Of a stretch of DNA of 64,000 nucleotides, positions 47,590 through 57,408 are shown in pieces (positions within the stretch are counted from its first letter, which is position 1; every line of letters begins with the position of its first letter). The notes below the pieces were generated by a model. It saw only the letters and a list, made by a program, of their open reading frames with translations. It had not been told where the DNA came from and made no database searches. Source of the stretch: Paenisporosarcina quisquiliarum (lineage in GTDB: Bacteria > Bacillota > Bacilli > Bacillales_A > Planococcaceae); the NCBI RefSeq assembly GCF_027563315.1, contig NZ_JAMKBJ010000001.1, positions 186,001-250,000 on the forward strand, read 5' to 3'. A program made the position numbers and the translations under genes.

Positions 47590-47773
47590 GTAGTATCTAA
47601 AATAGAACTGCACCTGATGTGAAAATTCGACTAATATTAATTTAATAATTCTGCCTTGATCTTAATCGACAGGGACGGAGGAAACCAATTACTTATCCAA
47701 CGCAACCCTTCTGTCCATTTTCGGTCAGTAGGGTTTTTATTTTGGTTTCCTCTCAAAAGAGAGGAGCTAGGAA
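47590..47773 (+). promoter_or_regulatory. panB leader with alternative RNA structures
   Basis: A leader of about 185 nt. A terminator-like hairpin (47704-47735: AACCCTTCTG / CAGTAGGGTT, then TTTATTTT) sits mid-leader. GAGGAAACC (47678-47686) can pair with GGTTTCCTC (47744-47752). TCCTCTC (47748-47754) can instead pair with GAGAGGA (47759-47765), which holds the panB ribosome site. The last two stems share bases and cannot form together. A 5-bp GACAG (47668-47672)/CTGTC (47711-47715) pairing could disturb the terminator. This looks like a regulatory leader; I cannot name the ligand. Confidence 0.5.
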
Positions 47774-48607
47774 ATGAAAACAACGACAGATTTTATCAAT
47801 ATGAAAAAAGAGAACGATAAAATTATTATGTTAACTGCTTATGATTATCCTTCTGCGAAACTTGCAGAAAATGCAGGTGTCGAAATTCTTCTTGTAGGAG
47901 ATTCTCTTGGCATGGTCGTGCTTGGGTACGATTCAACAGTCCCAGTTACGATGGAAGATATGATTCATCATGGAAAAGCAACAAGAAGAGGGGCAAAAGA
48001 TACTTTCCTTGTAGTAGATATGCCGTTTGGATCCTATCACGGGTCCATGGATACGACATTATCCAATGCGATCCGTCTTTTCCAGGAAACCAATGCACAA
48101 GCCTTGAAAATTGAAGGTGCCGACGAAGTCATTGAAGTTATTCGATTATTGTCCCGCACTGGCATCCCAGTTGTTGCTCATCTTGGTTTGCTTCCACAGT
48201 CCGCAAGTGTTTCGGGATATAAAGTGCAAGGAAAGACAGCCCAAGCGGCACAAAAGCTGATTGAAGATGCCAAGAAATGTGAGGCTGCTGGGGCCATAAT
48301 GGTCGTTTTAGAATGTATCCCTTATCAACTTGCTAAGACTATCACGGATGCACTGACAATACCCGTAATCGGCATTGGCGCTGGTGCTGAAACAGATGGG
48401 CAGGTTCTGGTCTTTCATGACACCGTGACTTACGGAAGTCACCATATGCCTAAATTTGTGAAAGCTTTTGCTGAAGCAGGAAAAGAAATTACAAATGGGT
48501 TAACGCAATATGTAGATGAAGTGAAAAGTGGTCAATTCCCTGCAGTTGCACACCGATTTACAATGAAAGACGAAGAATTCCAGCAGTTATACGGAGGAAA
48601 AGAATGA
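47774..48607 (+). CDS. panB: 3-methyl-2-oxobutanoate hydroxymethyltransferase
   Basis: A 277-residue TIM-barrel enzyme. Signatures: [42 protein letters not shown] and [19 protein letters not shown]. It makes ketopantoate for pantothenate and CoA. Ribosome site GAGGAGC, which can be hidden in the leader hairpin. It overlaps panC by 4 nt (ATGA). Confidence 0.96.
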   Translation: MKTTTDFINMKKENDKIIMLTAYDYPSAKLAENAGVEILLVGDSLGMVVLGYDSTVPVTMEDMIHHGKATRRGAKDTFLVVDMPFGSYHGSMDTTLSNAIRLFQETNAQALKIEGADEVIEVIRLLSRTGIPVVAHLGLLPQSASVSGYKVQGKTAQAAQKLIEDAKKCEAAGAIMVVLECIPYQLAKTITDALTIPVIGIGAGAETDGQVLVFHDTVTYGSHHMPKFVKAFAEAGKEITNGLTQYVDEVKSGQFPAVAHRFTMKDEEFQQLYGGKE

Positions 48608-49458
48608 TTCAAGTTCAATTAATCAAGGATTTAAAACAAAATATAAATGCAACCAAAAAATCTGGCAAAAGCATCGGGTTTGTCCCCACAATGGGCTATT
48701 TGCATGAAGGACATATGTCATTAGTCGAACAGGCAAGAAAAGAAAATGATTTTGTCGTCATGAGTATTTTTGTCAATCCGGCACAATTTGGTCCAAATGA
48801 AGATTTGGACAGGTATCCAAGGGATTTGGAGAGAGATACTAAAATGGCTGTAGAAGCGGGAGTCGATTTGCTGTTTTTCCCGCAAGTGAATGAAATGTAT
48901 CCGCAAGATGGCGGGATTTCAATTCGTGCGGGTGCTCAGGCAGATGTTCTTTGCGGAGCCTCACGACCTGGACATTTTGATGGTGTCTTAAAAGTCGTGA
49001 CAAAACTTTTCCATTTGGTCGAACCTACAAAAGTGTATTTCGGTCAAAAAGATGCTCAACAACTGGCAATTATTGAAACGTTGGTAAGAGATTATAACTT
49101 CCCATTGGAAGTAAAGAGAGTATCAACTGTTCGGGAAGAGGATGGTTTAGCTAAAAGTTCCCGAAATGTTTTTTTAAGTGAAAAAGAACGTGCAGAAGCA
49201 CCGATCATCCAACAAGCCATTCAACTTGGCATGGATGATTTTAAAATCAACCAGGATTCTGAAAAAGCCAAGCAAGTAACCATTCGACACATTGAAAATG
49301 GTACATCAGGGAAAATTGATTATGTGGAATTATTAAGCTATCCCGACCTGACTAATAATGTTTCAAACAACACATCTGTTATTTTAGCGGTAGCTGTTTT
49401 CTTTGAAAAAGCGCGGCTAATCGATAATCTAATCTTGAACAATGAGGAGAATAAATAA
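48604..49458 (+). CDS. panC: Pantothenate synthetase
   Basis: A 284-residue adenylate-forming enzyme. Signatures: [20 protein letters not shown] (HxGH nucleotide motif), [30 protein letters not shown] and the KMSKS-like loop [10 protein letters not shown]. It joins pantoate and beta-alanine. It shares its last base with the first base of panD, so panBCD is a fully coupled operon. Confidence 0.97.
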   Translation: MIQVQLIKDLKQNINATKKSGKSIGFVPTMGYLHEGHMSLVEQARKENDFVVMSIFVNPAQFGPNEDLDRYPRDLERDTKMAVEAGVDLLFFPQVNEMYPQDGGISIRAGAQADVLCGASRPGHFDGVLKVVTKLFHLVEPTKVYFGQKDAQQLAIIETLVRDYNFPLEVKRVSTVREEDGLAKSSRNVFLSEKERAEAPIIQQAIQLGMDDFKINQDSEKAKQVTIRHIENGTSGKIDYVELLSYPDLTNNVSNNTSVILAVAVFFEKARLIDNLILNNEENK

Positions 49459-49841
49459 TGTTACGAATGATGTTAAATTCAAAAATTCACCGTGCTGTAG
49501 TAACAGAAGCGGATTTAAACTATGTAGGAAGTATCACTATTGACCAAAATCTTCTCGATGCAGTCGGAATGCTACCAAATGAAAAAGTGCATATCGTCAA
49601 CAATAATAACGGTGCGCGATTTGAAACGTATATCATTGCAGGAGAAAGAGGCAGTGGCGTTATTTGTGTTAATGGAGCAGCAGCCCGCCTTGTTCAAAAA
49701 GGGGATATCGTCATAATTTTGTCGTATGTTTACATGATGAATGATGAAGCAAAAGATCATAAACCAACTGTTGCTATTATGGGTGAAAACAATACAATCC
49801 GTGAAATCATCAGTTACGAACCTGAAGCGACAGTTATGTAA
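49458..49841 (+). CDS. panD: Aspartate 1-decarboxylase
   Basis: A 127-residue pyruvoyl enzyme. Self-cleavage is expected between Gly24 and Ser25 in LNYVGSIT, which makes the pyruvoyl group on the alpha chain. Tyr58-region [15 protein letters not shown] and GAAARL are conserved. It provides beta-alanine for PanC. Ribosome site TGAGGAG inside panC. A terminator follows. Confidence 0.97.
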   Translation: MLRMMLNSKIHRAVVTEADLNYVGSITIDQNLLDAVGMLPNEKVHIVNNNNGARFETYIIAGERGSGVICVNGAAARLVQKGDIVIILSYVYMMNDEAKDHKPTVAIMGENNTIREIISYEPEATVM

Positions 49842-49846
49842 TTTAA

Positions 49847-49883
49847 AGAGAGATGCCTCTTTTAAGTGGCATCTCTTTTTTTC
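49847..49883. terminator. Bidirectional terminator after panD
   Basis: AGAGATGCC (49849-49857) and GGCATCTCT (49868-49876) with A run before and T run after; shared with the converging lipoprotein gene. Confidence 0.87.
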
Positions 49884-49888
49884 TTAGT

Positions 49889-50221
49889 TTAGTTTAGTCG
49901 TAATGTTTCAATCATTTCTTTTCCATCAACCATTTTGGTGGAAAAAGCAATGTTGTCATTTTCTTTGACCTGATCGAAATCACCGGTAGCATCGTCTGCT
50001 ATTTCATACGTCTTTTCTTGTCCTTCGTATTCAATGACAACAGATTTTTTAGCATCACCTTCAAAGCCTTTGAAAACACCTTCCACTTGTGTGGTCAATT
50101 CAATCGCACCAGGATCTCCGTCCTTGTTTTCATTGTCCACATTTACATCTTGTTCCGTGTTACACGCAGCAAGTGAAAATAACAGTATGGAAATCGTAGT
50201 GAAATGTTTCCATTTCTTCAT
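49889..50221 (-). CDS. Small lipoprotein of unknown function
   Basis: A 110-residue lipoprotein. Start ATG 50221 follows AAAGGAGGT on the minus strand; the open frame runs 13 codons further up without need. Signal MKKWKHFTTISILLFSLAAC has lipobox SLAA-C (Cys20). The mature part starts with an Asn/Asp-rich linker and then a small beta-rich domain (TTQVEGVFKGFEGDAKKSVV, then DNIAFSTKMVDG) that looks like a single small barrel. No family recognised. It sits alone on the minus strand between panD and dinG. Confidence 0.75.
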   Translation of the reverse strand: MKKWKHFTTISILLFSLAACNTEQDVNVDNENKDGDPGAIELTTQVEGVFKGFEGDAKKSVVIEYEGQEKTYEIADDATGDFDQVKENDNIAFSTKMVDGKEMIETLRLN

Positions 50222-50336
50222 TTGGTAATAACCTCCTTTTTTAAATAGACGACTTTGCACAGTGTCAGTTACACTTCTAAAGATGTTTTGTGATACAATT
50301 TTTTTGTTAGAAGTCTAAATTGTGAGCTGATATTTT

Positions 50337-53120
50337 ATGTTAAGCCCTACTTACGCTATTGTCGATATTGAAACAACGGGTCATTCGCCTGCCAAAGGGG
50401 ATCGAATGATTCAATTTGCCGTTGTATTCGTACGCGACTGGCAAATCCATTCAACTTTTTCAACCTTCATTCAACCCGGGAAAAAAATCCCTTTTTTCAT
50501 ACAAGACTTAACCAATATTTCAGATGAGGATGTCAAAGACGCACCGGTTTTTGAAGATGTTGCCGGTGACATTTATGACATGCTCGAAGATTGTATTTTT
50601 GTGGCCCACAATACGAATTTTGACTTGTCATTTGTGCAAGCTGAATTCAAGCGTATTGGCTTTCCATTATGGAAAGGCAAAAAAATGGATACAGTTGAAC
50701 TGTCTCGATTATTGTTTCCGACATCATTCAGTTATAAATTGCAAGATATTACTCAAGAACGGGGCATCCAACTTACCAATGCCCACCGTGCAGACGATGA
50801 CGCCTATGCGACTGCTGAATTATTTATAGAGTGTATGAAAGAAATTGAAAAACTACCGATTCAAACGCTTGAACTGATTCATAAACGTTCATTTCAGTTA
50901 AAATTTGATATCTCTTCTTTGTTTTTTGAAGCACTACAGAAAAAGAGGAAGATGCTCAAATCTGAAAATCTCGACTTCTACAAAGGAATACCCCTTCGAC
51001 AAAAATATTTAATGAAAAGTTCGGAAGAATCATCTTTTTACTATCCAGAGACGAAAAATCAGAAACGACTCTATTTTTCAGAAGGGTTACAAGACTTTAA
51101 AGAACGCGACGGGCAGTTTCAAATGATGGATGCCATATGGCAAACCTTTCAGGAGAAAAATGAACTGGCCATTGAAGCCTCTACAGGACTTGGAAAGACA
51201 TTAAGTTATTTAATACCAAGTTACTTTCATGCGAAACAACAAAATAAAAAGGTCTTGATCAGCACGTACACGACACATTTAATGGAGCAGCTTCATGATG
51301 TGGAGATACCGAAATTAGAAGCCATTGTAAAAAATAAAGTTCATGTTGCGATTCTCAAAGGTGCCAGACATTATCTTGACTTGCACCGCTTTGAGGAGTT
51401 ATTGCGCGCAAAAGACGAATCATATGATGAGACATTTGCCATTTGCCAACTTTTAGTATGGTTGACCAGGACATCTACAGGTGATGTTGGTGAGTTAAAC
51501 GTTTCAAGTGGCGGACAATTTTTCCTTGATAAAGTCCGGAAAAATGCATTTTCTGTTAAAACTTCGGATGTGAATGACCATGATTTTCATGCATATGCGT
51601 TACTTCAAAGTCAGCAAGCAGATATTCTCATAACAAACCATGCGATGCTGTTTACTGACCGTCATCGATTAGAGCCATTACTCTCAGATGAAATTAGCGC
51701 TCTGATAATTGATGAAGCACATCAATTTATACAAGCAGCGAATACACGGGATGAACGGATTTTTTCTTACACCCAGTGGAAATATGTTTTCGGGCAACTG
51801 GGAACACGTGACCAGGAGCAGTTAACTTATGCCTTTGCAAATGTTTTGGAGAAACATGGTGTGGATGTGATTTATTCATTCGAAGAACTTGACCGGATAT
51901 ATATCAAATGCAGCGAAAAATTTGATGAAGCGGTTCAATCACTCATACAAAATGTCAGTCGTAAAACTGCGACTAAAACTCACTCCAAACAAACTGTTTT
52001 ATTCGAAGAATTAGAGCTGGATTATGAATTGCTTGACGAAGTTTACCAATATCTGCAACGATGGGTGACAATTGCACAACACTTGCTTGAACGAATGGGG
52101 AAAAGCCAACTCGAATCAACTCATGCGGATAAATTAGTAGCTGCAGAGTGGCAGTATTGGTTGAATGAGATGAAAATAAAAACAGGGGAATGGGTCGATA
52201 TTTTTCTATCTTCTCCGTCGGAACATTCAGTGTGGTTGGAAATGGATCGCCGAAGTGTCCCTGGAAGCCTTCATGTATACAAAAAACCAATAGACAGCAC
52301 GTTGGCAGTCAATGAAATATTCAACGATTGGAGAGGCAGGGCGGGCATTGTATGGACGTCCGGGACTCTATCTGTTCCTGGCAATAATCGATTTATCGTG
52401 AATCAATTGGGTCTACCAGACACAGTTTCTATCAAAACTTACTCTGCACCAAAAGATTTTTACCAGGGTGCGAATTTATTTATCGTCGATGACATGCCGG
52501 ATATCCAACATGTCTCCCAATCCGAGTTTATTGAAGCCGTAGCCGATGCAGTGATTCAAACCGTTCTGATTACGGAAGGCCGATGCTTTGTGCTTTTCAC
52601 ATCGCAGGATATGTTGCGTAAAACGGTTGATTTGATTCAGGACACGGGATTACTCGAGGATTATATGTTGTTCGCGCAAGGAATGACATCAGGAAGCCGT
52701 ATGAAATTATTAAAATCATTTCAACGGTTCCGGAAGTCCGTATTATTTGGTACCAATAGTTTCTGGGAAGGTGTGGACGTTCCAGGGGATGCATTATCAG
52801 CAGTTATTTTGGTCAGGTTGCCATTTTCTTCTCCCGATGAACCGGTATTTAAAACACAGGCAGACCGACTGACAAAACAAGGAATTAATTCTTTTTCATC
52901 TTTGGCATTGCCTGAAGCTATACTCAGATTCCGACAAGGTTTTGGTCGTTTGATCCGGTCTTCAACCGATCGCGGTGTTTTTATCGTGCTTGATCGGAGA
53001 ATCGAGTCTAAATCGTACGGAAAAGAGTTTATTCGTGCGCTGCCTGATATCCCAATCAAGAAAGTATCCCTAGAAGATATGGTCTTGGACCTGGAACATT
53101 GGTATAATGAGAAAGTATGA
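50337..53120 (+). CDS. dinG: DinG-family helicase with N-terminal 3'-5' exonuclease domain
   Basis: A 927-residue protein. N-terminal DEDDh exonuclease (~5-165): VDIETTG, AHNTNFDLSFV and HRADDDAYAT. C-terminal XPD/DinG helicase: Walker A EASTGLGKTLSYL near 279-290, DEAH box in LIIDEAHQF, and late motifs SFWEGVDVPG and QGFGRLIRS. The four Cys of the iron-sulfur cluster seen in E. coli DinG are not visible in the expected region, as is usual for the Firmicutes exo-DinG form, where the helicase may be inactive and the protein act as a nuclease. No LexA box (GAACN4GTTC) is visible upstream. TGATACAAT near 50291 may be its -10. Confidence 0.93.
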   Translation: MLSPTYAIVDIETTGHSPAKGDRMIQFAVVFVRDWQIHSTFSTFIQPGKKIPFFIQDLTNISDEDVKDAPVFEDVAGDIYDMLEDCIFVAHNTNFDLSFVQAEFKRIGFPLWKGKKMDTVELSRLLFPTSFSYKLQDITQERGIQLTNAHRADDDAYATAELFIECMKEIEKLPIQTLELIHKRSFQLKFDISSLFFEALQKKRKMLKSENLDFYKGIPLRQKYLMKSSEESSFYYPETKNQKRLYFSEGLQDFKERDGQFQMMDAIWQTFQEKNELAIEASTGLGKTLSYLIPSYFHAKQQNKKVLISTYTTHLMEQLHDVEIPKLEAIVKNKVHVAILKGARHYLDLHRFEELLRAKDESYDETFAICQLLVWLTRTSTGDVGELNVSSGGQFFLDKVRKNAFSVKTSDVNDHDFHAYALLQSQQADILITNHAMLFTDRHRLEPLLSDEISALIIDEAHQFIQAANTRDERIFSYTQWKYVFGQLGTRDQEQLTYAFANVLEKHGVDVIYSFEELDRIYIKCSEKFDEAVQSLIQNVSRKTATKTHSKQTVLFEELELDYELLDEVYQYLQRWVTIAQHLLERMGKSQLESTHADKLVAAEWQYWLNEMKIKTGEWVDIFLSSPSEHSVWLEMDRRSVPGSLHVYKKPIDSTLAVNEIFNDWRGRAGIVWTSGTLSVPGNNRFIVNQLGLPDTVSIKTYSAPKDFYQGANLFIVDDMPDIQHVSQSEFIEAVADAVIQTVLITEGRCFVLFTSQDMLRKTVDLIQDTGLLEDYMLFAQGMTSGSRMKLLKSFQRFRKSVLFGTNSFWEGVDVPGDALSAVILVRLPFSSPDEPVFKTQADRLTKQGINSFSSLALPEAILRFRQGFGRLIRSSTDRGVFIVLDRRIESKSYGKEFIRALPDIPIKKVSLEDMVLDLEHWYNEKV

Positions 53121-53143
53121 GCGAAGAAAGTAGGGGTTTCAAA

Positions 53144-53314
53144 ATGGAAAGCAGAATTGAAGTAATATCAACAGTTACGGTTGACTATCAATCAGACTTG
53201 TATAAAATTGTGGACGCCTTGAATCGCACTTTGAAAGAAAGAAATTTAATGTTTGGTCTGGCACTTGAAAAAGACAATCATGAGAAAGCCGTTTTCACTA
53301 TTTATAAAACGTAA
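53144..53314 (+). CDS. ypmA: YpmA-like small protein (DUF4264)
   Basis: A 56-residue protein, the same length as B. subtilis YpmA, with matching pattern (IEVISTVTVDYQSDLYKIVD, then LNRTLKERNLMFGLAL). Start ATG 53144 follows GTAGGGG; the longer frame that overlaps dinG is not used. One beta-alpha-beta unit is likely. Function unknown. Followed after 9 nt by ypmB. Confidence 0.85.
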   Translation: MESRIEVISTVTVDYQSDLYKIVDALNRTLKERNLMFGLALEKDNHEKAVFTIYKT

Positions 53315-53323
53315 GGTGCAGAC

Positions 53324-53803
53324 ATGAAAAAATGGTTTATTTTTATTAGTGTATTTATTCTTTCTTTAAGTCTTTGTATCAGCTTGTTTGTCTTGTGGAA
53401 AGCTGGACAACCATTCAAAAGTGCAAAACAAGAAGCTGAACAAGTGGCAATCAGTGAGAAAAAGTTATCAGAAGTGACGGATTCACAGGTGTACAGTAGC
53501 TCAAATACATATATTACTGTACTTGGAAAAGATGAAAATGGGGAAGAAAAAGCTGTATTTATCCCTTCATCCCAAAAATTAAAAATTCAAGAAGTGCTAA
53601 TGAAAGACGGCATTTCAAAAAAAGAAGCAATTAAAGCGGTAGAAGCTGAATTTGAAGTAAAAGAAGTGCTTCATTCCAAACTGGGTTGGGAACAAAAGCA
53701 GGCGGTTTGGGAAATTACATTTTTAAATGAAAAAGACAAACTCAATTACGTATACTTATTTTTCGAAAACGGTAAATGGTGGAAGCGTATTTTGAATTTG
53801 TAA
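53324..53803 (+). CDS. ypmB: YpmB-like membrane-anchored protein (DUF5590/PepSY-like)
   Basis: A 159-residue protein with an N-terminal membrane anchor (about 4-26, IFISVFILSLSLCISLFVLW) and an outside domain with a PepSY-like repeat (ISKKEAIKAVEAEFEVKEVL). Position between ypmA and aspB matches B. subtilis ypmB. Similar proteins are thought to restrain or assist proteases or cell-wall enzymes, but no target can be read here. Confidence 0.85.
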   Translation: MKKWFIFISVFILSLSLCISLFVLWKAGQPFKSAKQEAEQVAISEKKLSEVTDSQVYSSSNTYITVLGKDENGEEKAVFIPSSQKLKIQEVLMKDGISKKEAIKAVEAEFEVKEVLHSKLGWEQKQAVWEITFLNEKDKLNYVYLFFENGKWWKRILNL

Positions 53804-53816
53804 AAGGGGACAATCG

Positions 53817-55022
53817 ATGATGAAACCTCAATTAGCTAATCGTGTTCAGACATTAACACCTTCAACAACACTTGCTATTACAGCAAAAGCGAAAGAACTG
53901 AAAGAACAAGGTATTGATGTAATTGGACTAGGTGCAGGCGAGCCTGATTATAATACGCCACAAAACATTTTAGATGCAGCACTTAAGTCAATGAATGAAG
54001 GGCACACAAAATATACGCCCGCAGGTGGTTTGCCTGCATTAAAAAAAGCAATTATTGACAAGTTGGAAAGAGATCAACAAATAACGTATCAAGCTTCGGA
54101 AATTTTAATCGGTATCGGTGCAAAACATGTACTTTATACATTGTTCCAGGTGCTGTTGAATGAAAATGATGAAGTCATTATTCCAATTCCATATTGGGTA
54201 AGCTACCCTGAACAAGTGAAACTTGCTGGAGGCGTCCCTGTTTATATTGAAGGTACCGCTGAACAACAATATAAAATCACAGCAAAACAGATTAAAGAAG
54301 CAATTACTGACAAAACTCGTGCCATTATCTTGAATTCTCCAAGCAATCCGACTGGCATGCTTTATACAAAAAACGAATTACAGGAAATTGCAGACGTTTG
54401 TAAAGAGGCGAACATTTGGATTGTCTCTGATGAAATTTATGAAAAATTGATTTATGGAGATGCTCAACATATCTCCATTGCCCAACTTTCGGATGATGCA
54501 AAAGAGCGTACGATTATTATTAATGGAGTGTCTAAGTCACATTCCATGACTGGTTGGCGTATCGGATATGCAGCAGGGAATAAAGAGTTAATTACAGCAA
54601 TGACAGATTTAGCGAGCCATTCTACATCAAACCCTGTTACTACATCTCAATATGCTGCAATCGAAGCGTATAATGGTCCTCAGGATACTGTAGAAGAAAT
54701 GCGAGCTGCATTTGAATCTCGTCTGGAAATTATTTTCCCGAAACTAGCATCTATTCCAGGTTTCAAAGTGTTAAAACCACAAGGCGCATTTTATCTATTA
54801 CCAGATGTTTCTGAAGCAGCAAAAAATACAGGATATGATTCTGTTGATGCATTTGTGGAAGCACTGCTGACTGAGGCAAATGTAGCCGTCATTCCAGGTT
54901 CTGGTTTTGGAGCCCCATCAACAATTCGATTATCCTACGCAACTTCACTCGATTTACTTGAAGCAGCAGTAGCACGTATTGATACATTTGTACGATCAAA
55001 ATGGCAAGAGGGTTTGCTGTAA
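53817..55022 (+). CDS. aspB: Aspartate aminotransferase
   Basis: A 401-residue class I PLP aminotransferase of the Bacillus AspB subgroup: LTPSTTLAITAKAKELKEQG, LGAGEPDYNTP, NSPSNPTGMLY and the PLP lysine in INGVSKSHSMTGWRIGY. It links oxaloacetate and glutamate to aspartate, the substrate for asparagine and lysine routes. Two adjacent ATGs (53817 and 53820) fit the ribosome site AAGGGGA equally well. asnS follows at 15 nt, and aspartate is the amino donor route upstream of asparagine. Confidence 0.95.
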   Translation: MMKPQLANRVQTLTPSTTLAITAKAKELKEQGIDVIGLGAGEPDYNTPQNILDAALKSMNEGHTKYTPAGGLPALKKAIIDKLERDQQITYQASEILIGIGAKHVLYTLFQVLLNENDEVIIPIPYWVSYPEQVKLAGGVPVYIEGTAEQQYKITAKQIKEAITDKTRAIILNSPSNPTGMLYTKNELQEIADVCKEANIWIVSDEIYEKLIYGDAQHISIAQLSDDAKERTIIINGVSKSHSMTGWRIGYAAGNKELITAMTDLASHSTSNPVTTSQYAAIEAYNGPQDTVEEMRAAFESRLEIIFPKLASIPGFKVLKPQGAFYLLPDVSEAAKNTGYDSVDAFVEALLTEANVAVIPGSGFGAPSTIRLSYATSLDLLEAAVARIDTFVRSKWQEGLL

Positions 55023-55037
55023 TTTCTGGAGGAACTT

Positions 55038-56333
55038 ATGAAAAAAATTATGATTCATGAAATGCCAAAACATTTAGGCGAAACAGTAAAATTAGGTGCT
55101 TGGTTAGCTAACAAACGTTCAAGTGGAAAAATTGCATTCTTACAACTGCGCGATGGTTCTGGTTTTGTACAAGGCGTTGTTGTTAAGGCAGATGTCGCTG
55201 AAGAAATATTTACTAAAGCAAAATCTTTAACTCAAGAAACGTCAATGTATGTTGTTGGAGAAGTGACAAAAGATGAGCGCTCTTCGTTCGGTTTTGAACT
55301 TCAAGTGAAAGATATTGAAGTTATTCACGAGGCTGTAGATTTCCCAATCACACCAAAAGAACACGGAACTGAATTTTTGATGGATAACCGTCACTTATGG
55401 TTGCGTTCACGTAAACAACATGCCATCATGAAAATCCGCAATGAAGTCATTCGTGCTACTTATGAATTTTTCAATGAGAATGGATTTGCAAAAGTAGACC
55501 CTCCAATTTTGACGGGTTCTGCACCTGAAGGAACGTCAGAATTGTTCCAGACAAAATATTTTGATGAAGATGCTTATCTTTCTCAATCAGGTCAACTCTA
55601 CATGGAAGCGGCAGCAATGGCACTTGGAAAAGTATTTTCATTCGGTCCAACATTCCGTGCTGAAAAATCAAAAACACGTCGCCATCTAATCGAATTCTGG
55701 ATGATCGAGCCCGAAATGGCTTTCACTGAATTTGAAGAAAACCTTGAAGTACAAGAACAATATGTATCTTACGTTGTTCAATCCGTCTTGAAAAACTGTA
55801 AGTTGGAATTAGAGCGTCTTGATCGTGACGTAACAAAACTTGAGCATATTCAAGCGCCATTCCCACGTATTTCGTATGACGATGCTATTACTTTCTTGCA
55901 TGAAAAAGGGTTTGAAGATATTCAATGGGGCGATGATTTCGGAGCTCCACATGAAACAGCAATTGCAGAACATTATGACAAGCCTGTATTCATTACGCAT
56001 TATCCAATTGGTATTAAACCATTCTATATGCAACCACACCCAGAACGTGATGATGTCGTTCTATGTGCGGACTTAATTGCACCTGAAGGTTATGGGGAAA
56101 TCATTGGTGGCTCAGAACGTATTCATGATTACGATTTATTGAAACAACGCCTTTCAGAACATGAATTGGATGAAAAAGCATATGCATGGTATCTAGAACT
56201 GCGTAAACAAGGTTCAGTACCTCATTCAGGATTCGGGCTAGGTTTAGAGCGTACAGTAGCTTGGATCAGTGGAGCAGAACACGTTCGTGAAGCAATTCCA
56301 TTCCCACGTTTATTGAACCGTTTATATCCATAA
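55038..56333 (+). CDS. asnS: Asparaginyl-tRNA synthetase
   Basis: A 431-residue class IIb synthetase. N-terminal OB anticodon domain ([20 protein letters not shown]), then motif 1, motif 2 ([20 protein letters not shown]) and motif 3 ([13 protein letters not shown]). The lack of the longer insertion and the place after aspB fit AsnRS rather than AspRS. Ribosome site TGGAGG. The 3' intergenic region is long and repeat-bearing. Confidence 0.96.
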   Translation: MKKIMIHEMPKHLGETVKLGAWLANKRSSGKIAFLQLRDGSGFVQGVVVKADVAEEIFTKAKSLTQETSMYVVGEVTKDERSSFGFELQVKDIEVIHEAVDFPITPKEHGTEFLMDNRHLWLRSRKQHAIMKIRNEVIRATYEFFNENGFAKVDPPILTGSAPEGTSELFQTKYFDEDAYLSQSGQLYMEAAAMALGKVFSFGPTFRAEKSKTRRHLIEFWMIEPEMAFTEFEENLEVQEQYVSYVVQSVLKNCKLELERLDRDVTKLEHIQAPFPRISYDDAITFLHEKGFEDIQWGDDFGAPHETAIAEHYDKPVFITHYPIGIKPFYMQPHPERDDVVLCADLIAPEGYGEIIGGSERIHDYDLLKQRLSEHELDEKAYAWYLELRKQGSVPHSGFGLGLERTVAWISGAEHVREAIPFPRLLNRLYP

Positions 56334-56679
56334 ACAAGAAAAGTGCAGAAGCCCACGCAAGCTCGACTCTGACGGTGGAAGGTACGAATCGAAAACCCGT
56401 TTTCGAATGATTTTAAGGTTCGAAGGCTAAAGTCGCGAAGTCCTGCTCCTGCGGTTACTCGTCGCAAAATGCAGTGCTAGGTCCTGCTCCTGCGGTTACT
56501 CGTCGCAAAATGCAGTGCTAATAAATTTTTTCGCAACGCCTTCATGACCCACATCGTGTGGGCCTAAGCGGAAGTGCGAGCTGGGCTTCGGAACTAGACA
56601 TAATGAAAATAAAGAAAACAGCCAAAATTCGTAGATTCGTTTTTTACTCAATAATATAAGTACAAAGGAGAGTTCGGGT
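56334..56679 (+). other. Repeat-rich intergenic region between asnS and dnaD
   Basis: About 346 bp without a gene. Seen in order: a TCGAAAAC/GTTTTCGA hairpin (56389-56406), a tandem pair of 40-nt units (56440-56479 and 56481-56520), and CCCACA/TGTGGG (56548-56562). The part around 56434-56520 looks like a dispersed intergenic repeat. The dnaD ribosome site AAAGGAGAG ends it. Confidence 0.65.
56440..56520. repeat. Tandem duplication of a 40-nt unit
   Basis: The unit GTCCTGCTCCTGCGGTTACT + CGTCGCAAAATGCAGTGCTA occurs at 56440-56479 and again, identical, at 56481-56520 (period 41). Confidence 0.9.
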
Positions 56680-57396
56680 ATGCAACAGCAACAGCCAGAT
56701 CGGCTCCGTATGTGGACAGAGCAGGGAAATGTAACCATTTCCCAGCTCTTTTTTCAACATTACAAAAAATGTGATATCCAAGATGATGAAGCATTATTGA
56801 TTCTTCATATGCTGGCGTTTATCGACAAGGGAAATCATTTTCCGACACCTGATGATTTGGTAAAACGATCCCATTTCACCTCGGAACAAGTCAGTCGACA
56901 TATGCAAAGGCTATTTCAAAAAGGATATTTATCAATCCAACAAAGATATGATGACAAAGGTGTTCTGATAGAAGCATTTTCATTTCATACCTTATGGAAC
57001 CGATTAATTGATACTGTTCTAGAAGAAACAACTTCGCAGAAAGAAATGACGCAAAAAGAACAAGAAGGCGAAATTTTCCGCTTGTTCGAACAAGAATTCG
57101 GTCGTTTTCTTTCCCCGATGGAAAGCGAAACCATTGCAATGTGGATGGACAAAGATCAGCAATCACCTGAGTTAATTCGGGCAGCATTGAAAGAAGCAGT
57201 ATTGGCACAAAAAATGAGCTTGCGTTATATCGACCGGATTCTGTTTGAATGGAAAAAGAAGAACGTCAAAACCATGCAGGATGTAGAAAAACAAGCAAGC
57301 CAATTCCGCACAGTACCGGAGAGAACATCTGCACCAACACAATCTCAAAAAACAAATAAAGTTCCATTCTATAATTGGTTAGAAGAGCGAGAGTAG
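56680..57396 (+). CDS. dnaD: Replication initiation protein DnaD
   Basis: A 238-residue protein. N-terminal winged-helix part (~1-110, including FTSEQVSRHMQRLFQKGYLS) and C-terminal DnaB_2/DDBH2 domain (~125-200, IFRLFEQEFGRFLSPMESET, then LIRAALKEAVLAQKMSLRYI). Known role: helicase loading at oriC and restart sites with DnaA and DnaB. Followed after 12 nt by nth, as in B. subtilis. Confidence 0.94.
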   Translation: MQQQQPDRLRMWTEQGNVTISQLFFQHYKKCDIQDDEALLILHMLAFIDKGNHFPTPDDLVKRSHFTSEQVSRHMQRLFQKGYLSIQQRYDDKGVLIEAFSFHTLWNRLIDTVLEETTSQKEMTQKEQEGEIFRLFEQEFGRFLSPMESETIAMWMDKDQQSPELIRAALKEAVLAQKMSLRYIDRILFEWKKKNVKTMQDVEKQASQFRTVPERTSAPTQSQKTNKVPFYNWLEERE

Positions 57397-57408
57397 GGAA
57401 GTGAGAAT

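Noticed and set aside
50222-50336. LexA (DinR) box upstream of dinG
   Set aside because: No GAACN4GTTC-like site is present.
56440-56520. CRISPR array
   Set aside because: Only two units, separated by one base, with no spacers and no cas genes in the window.
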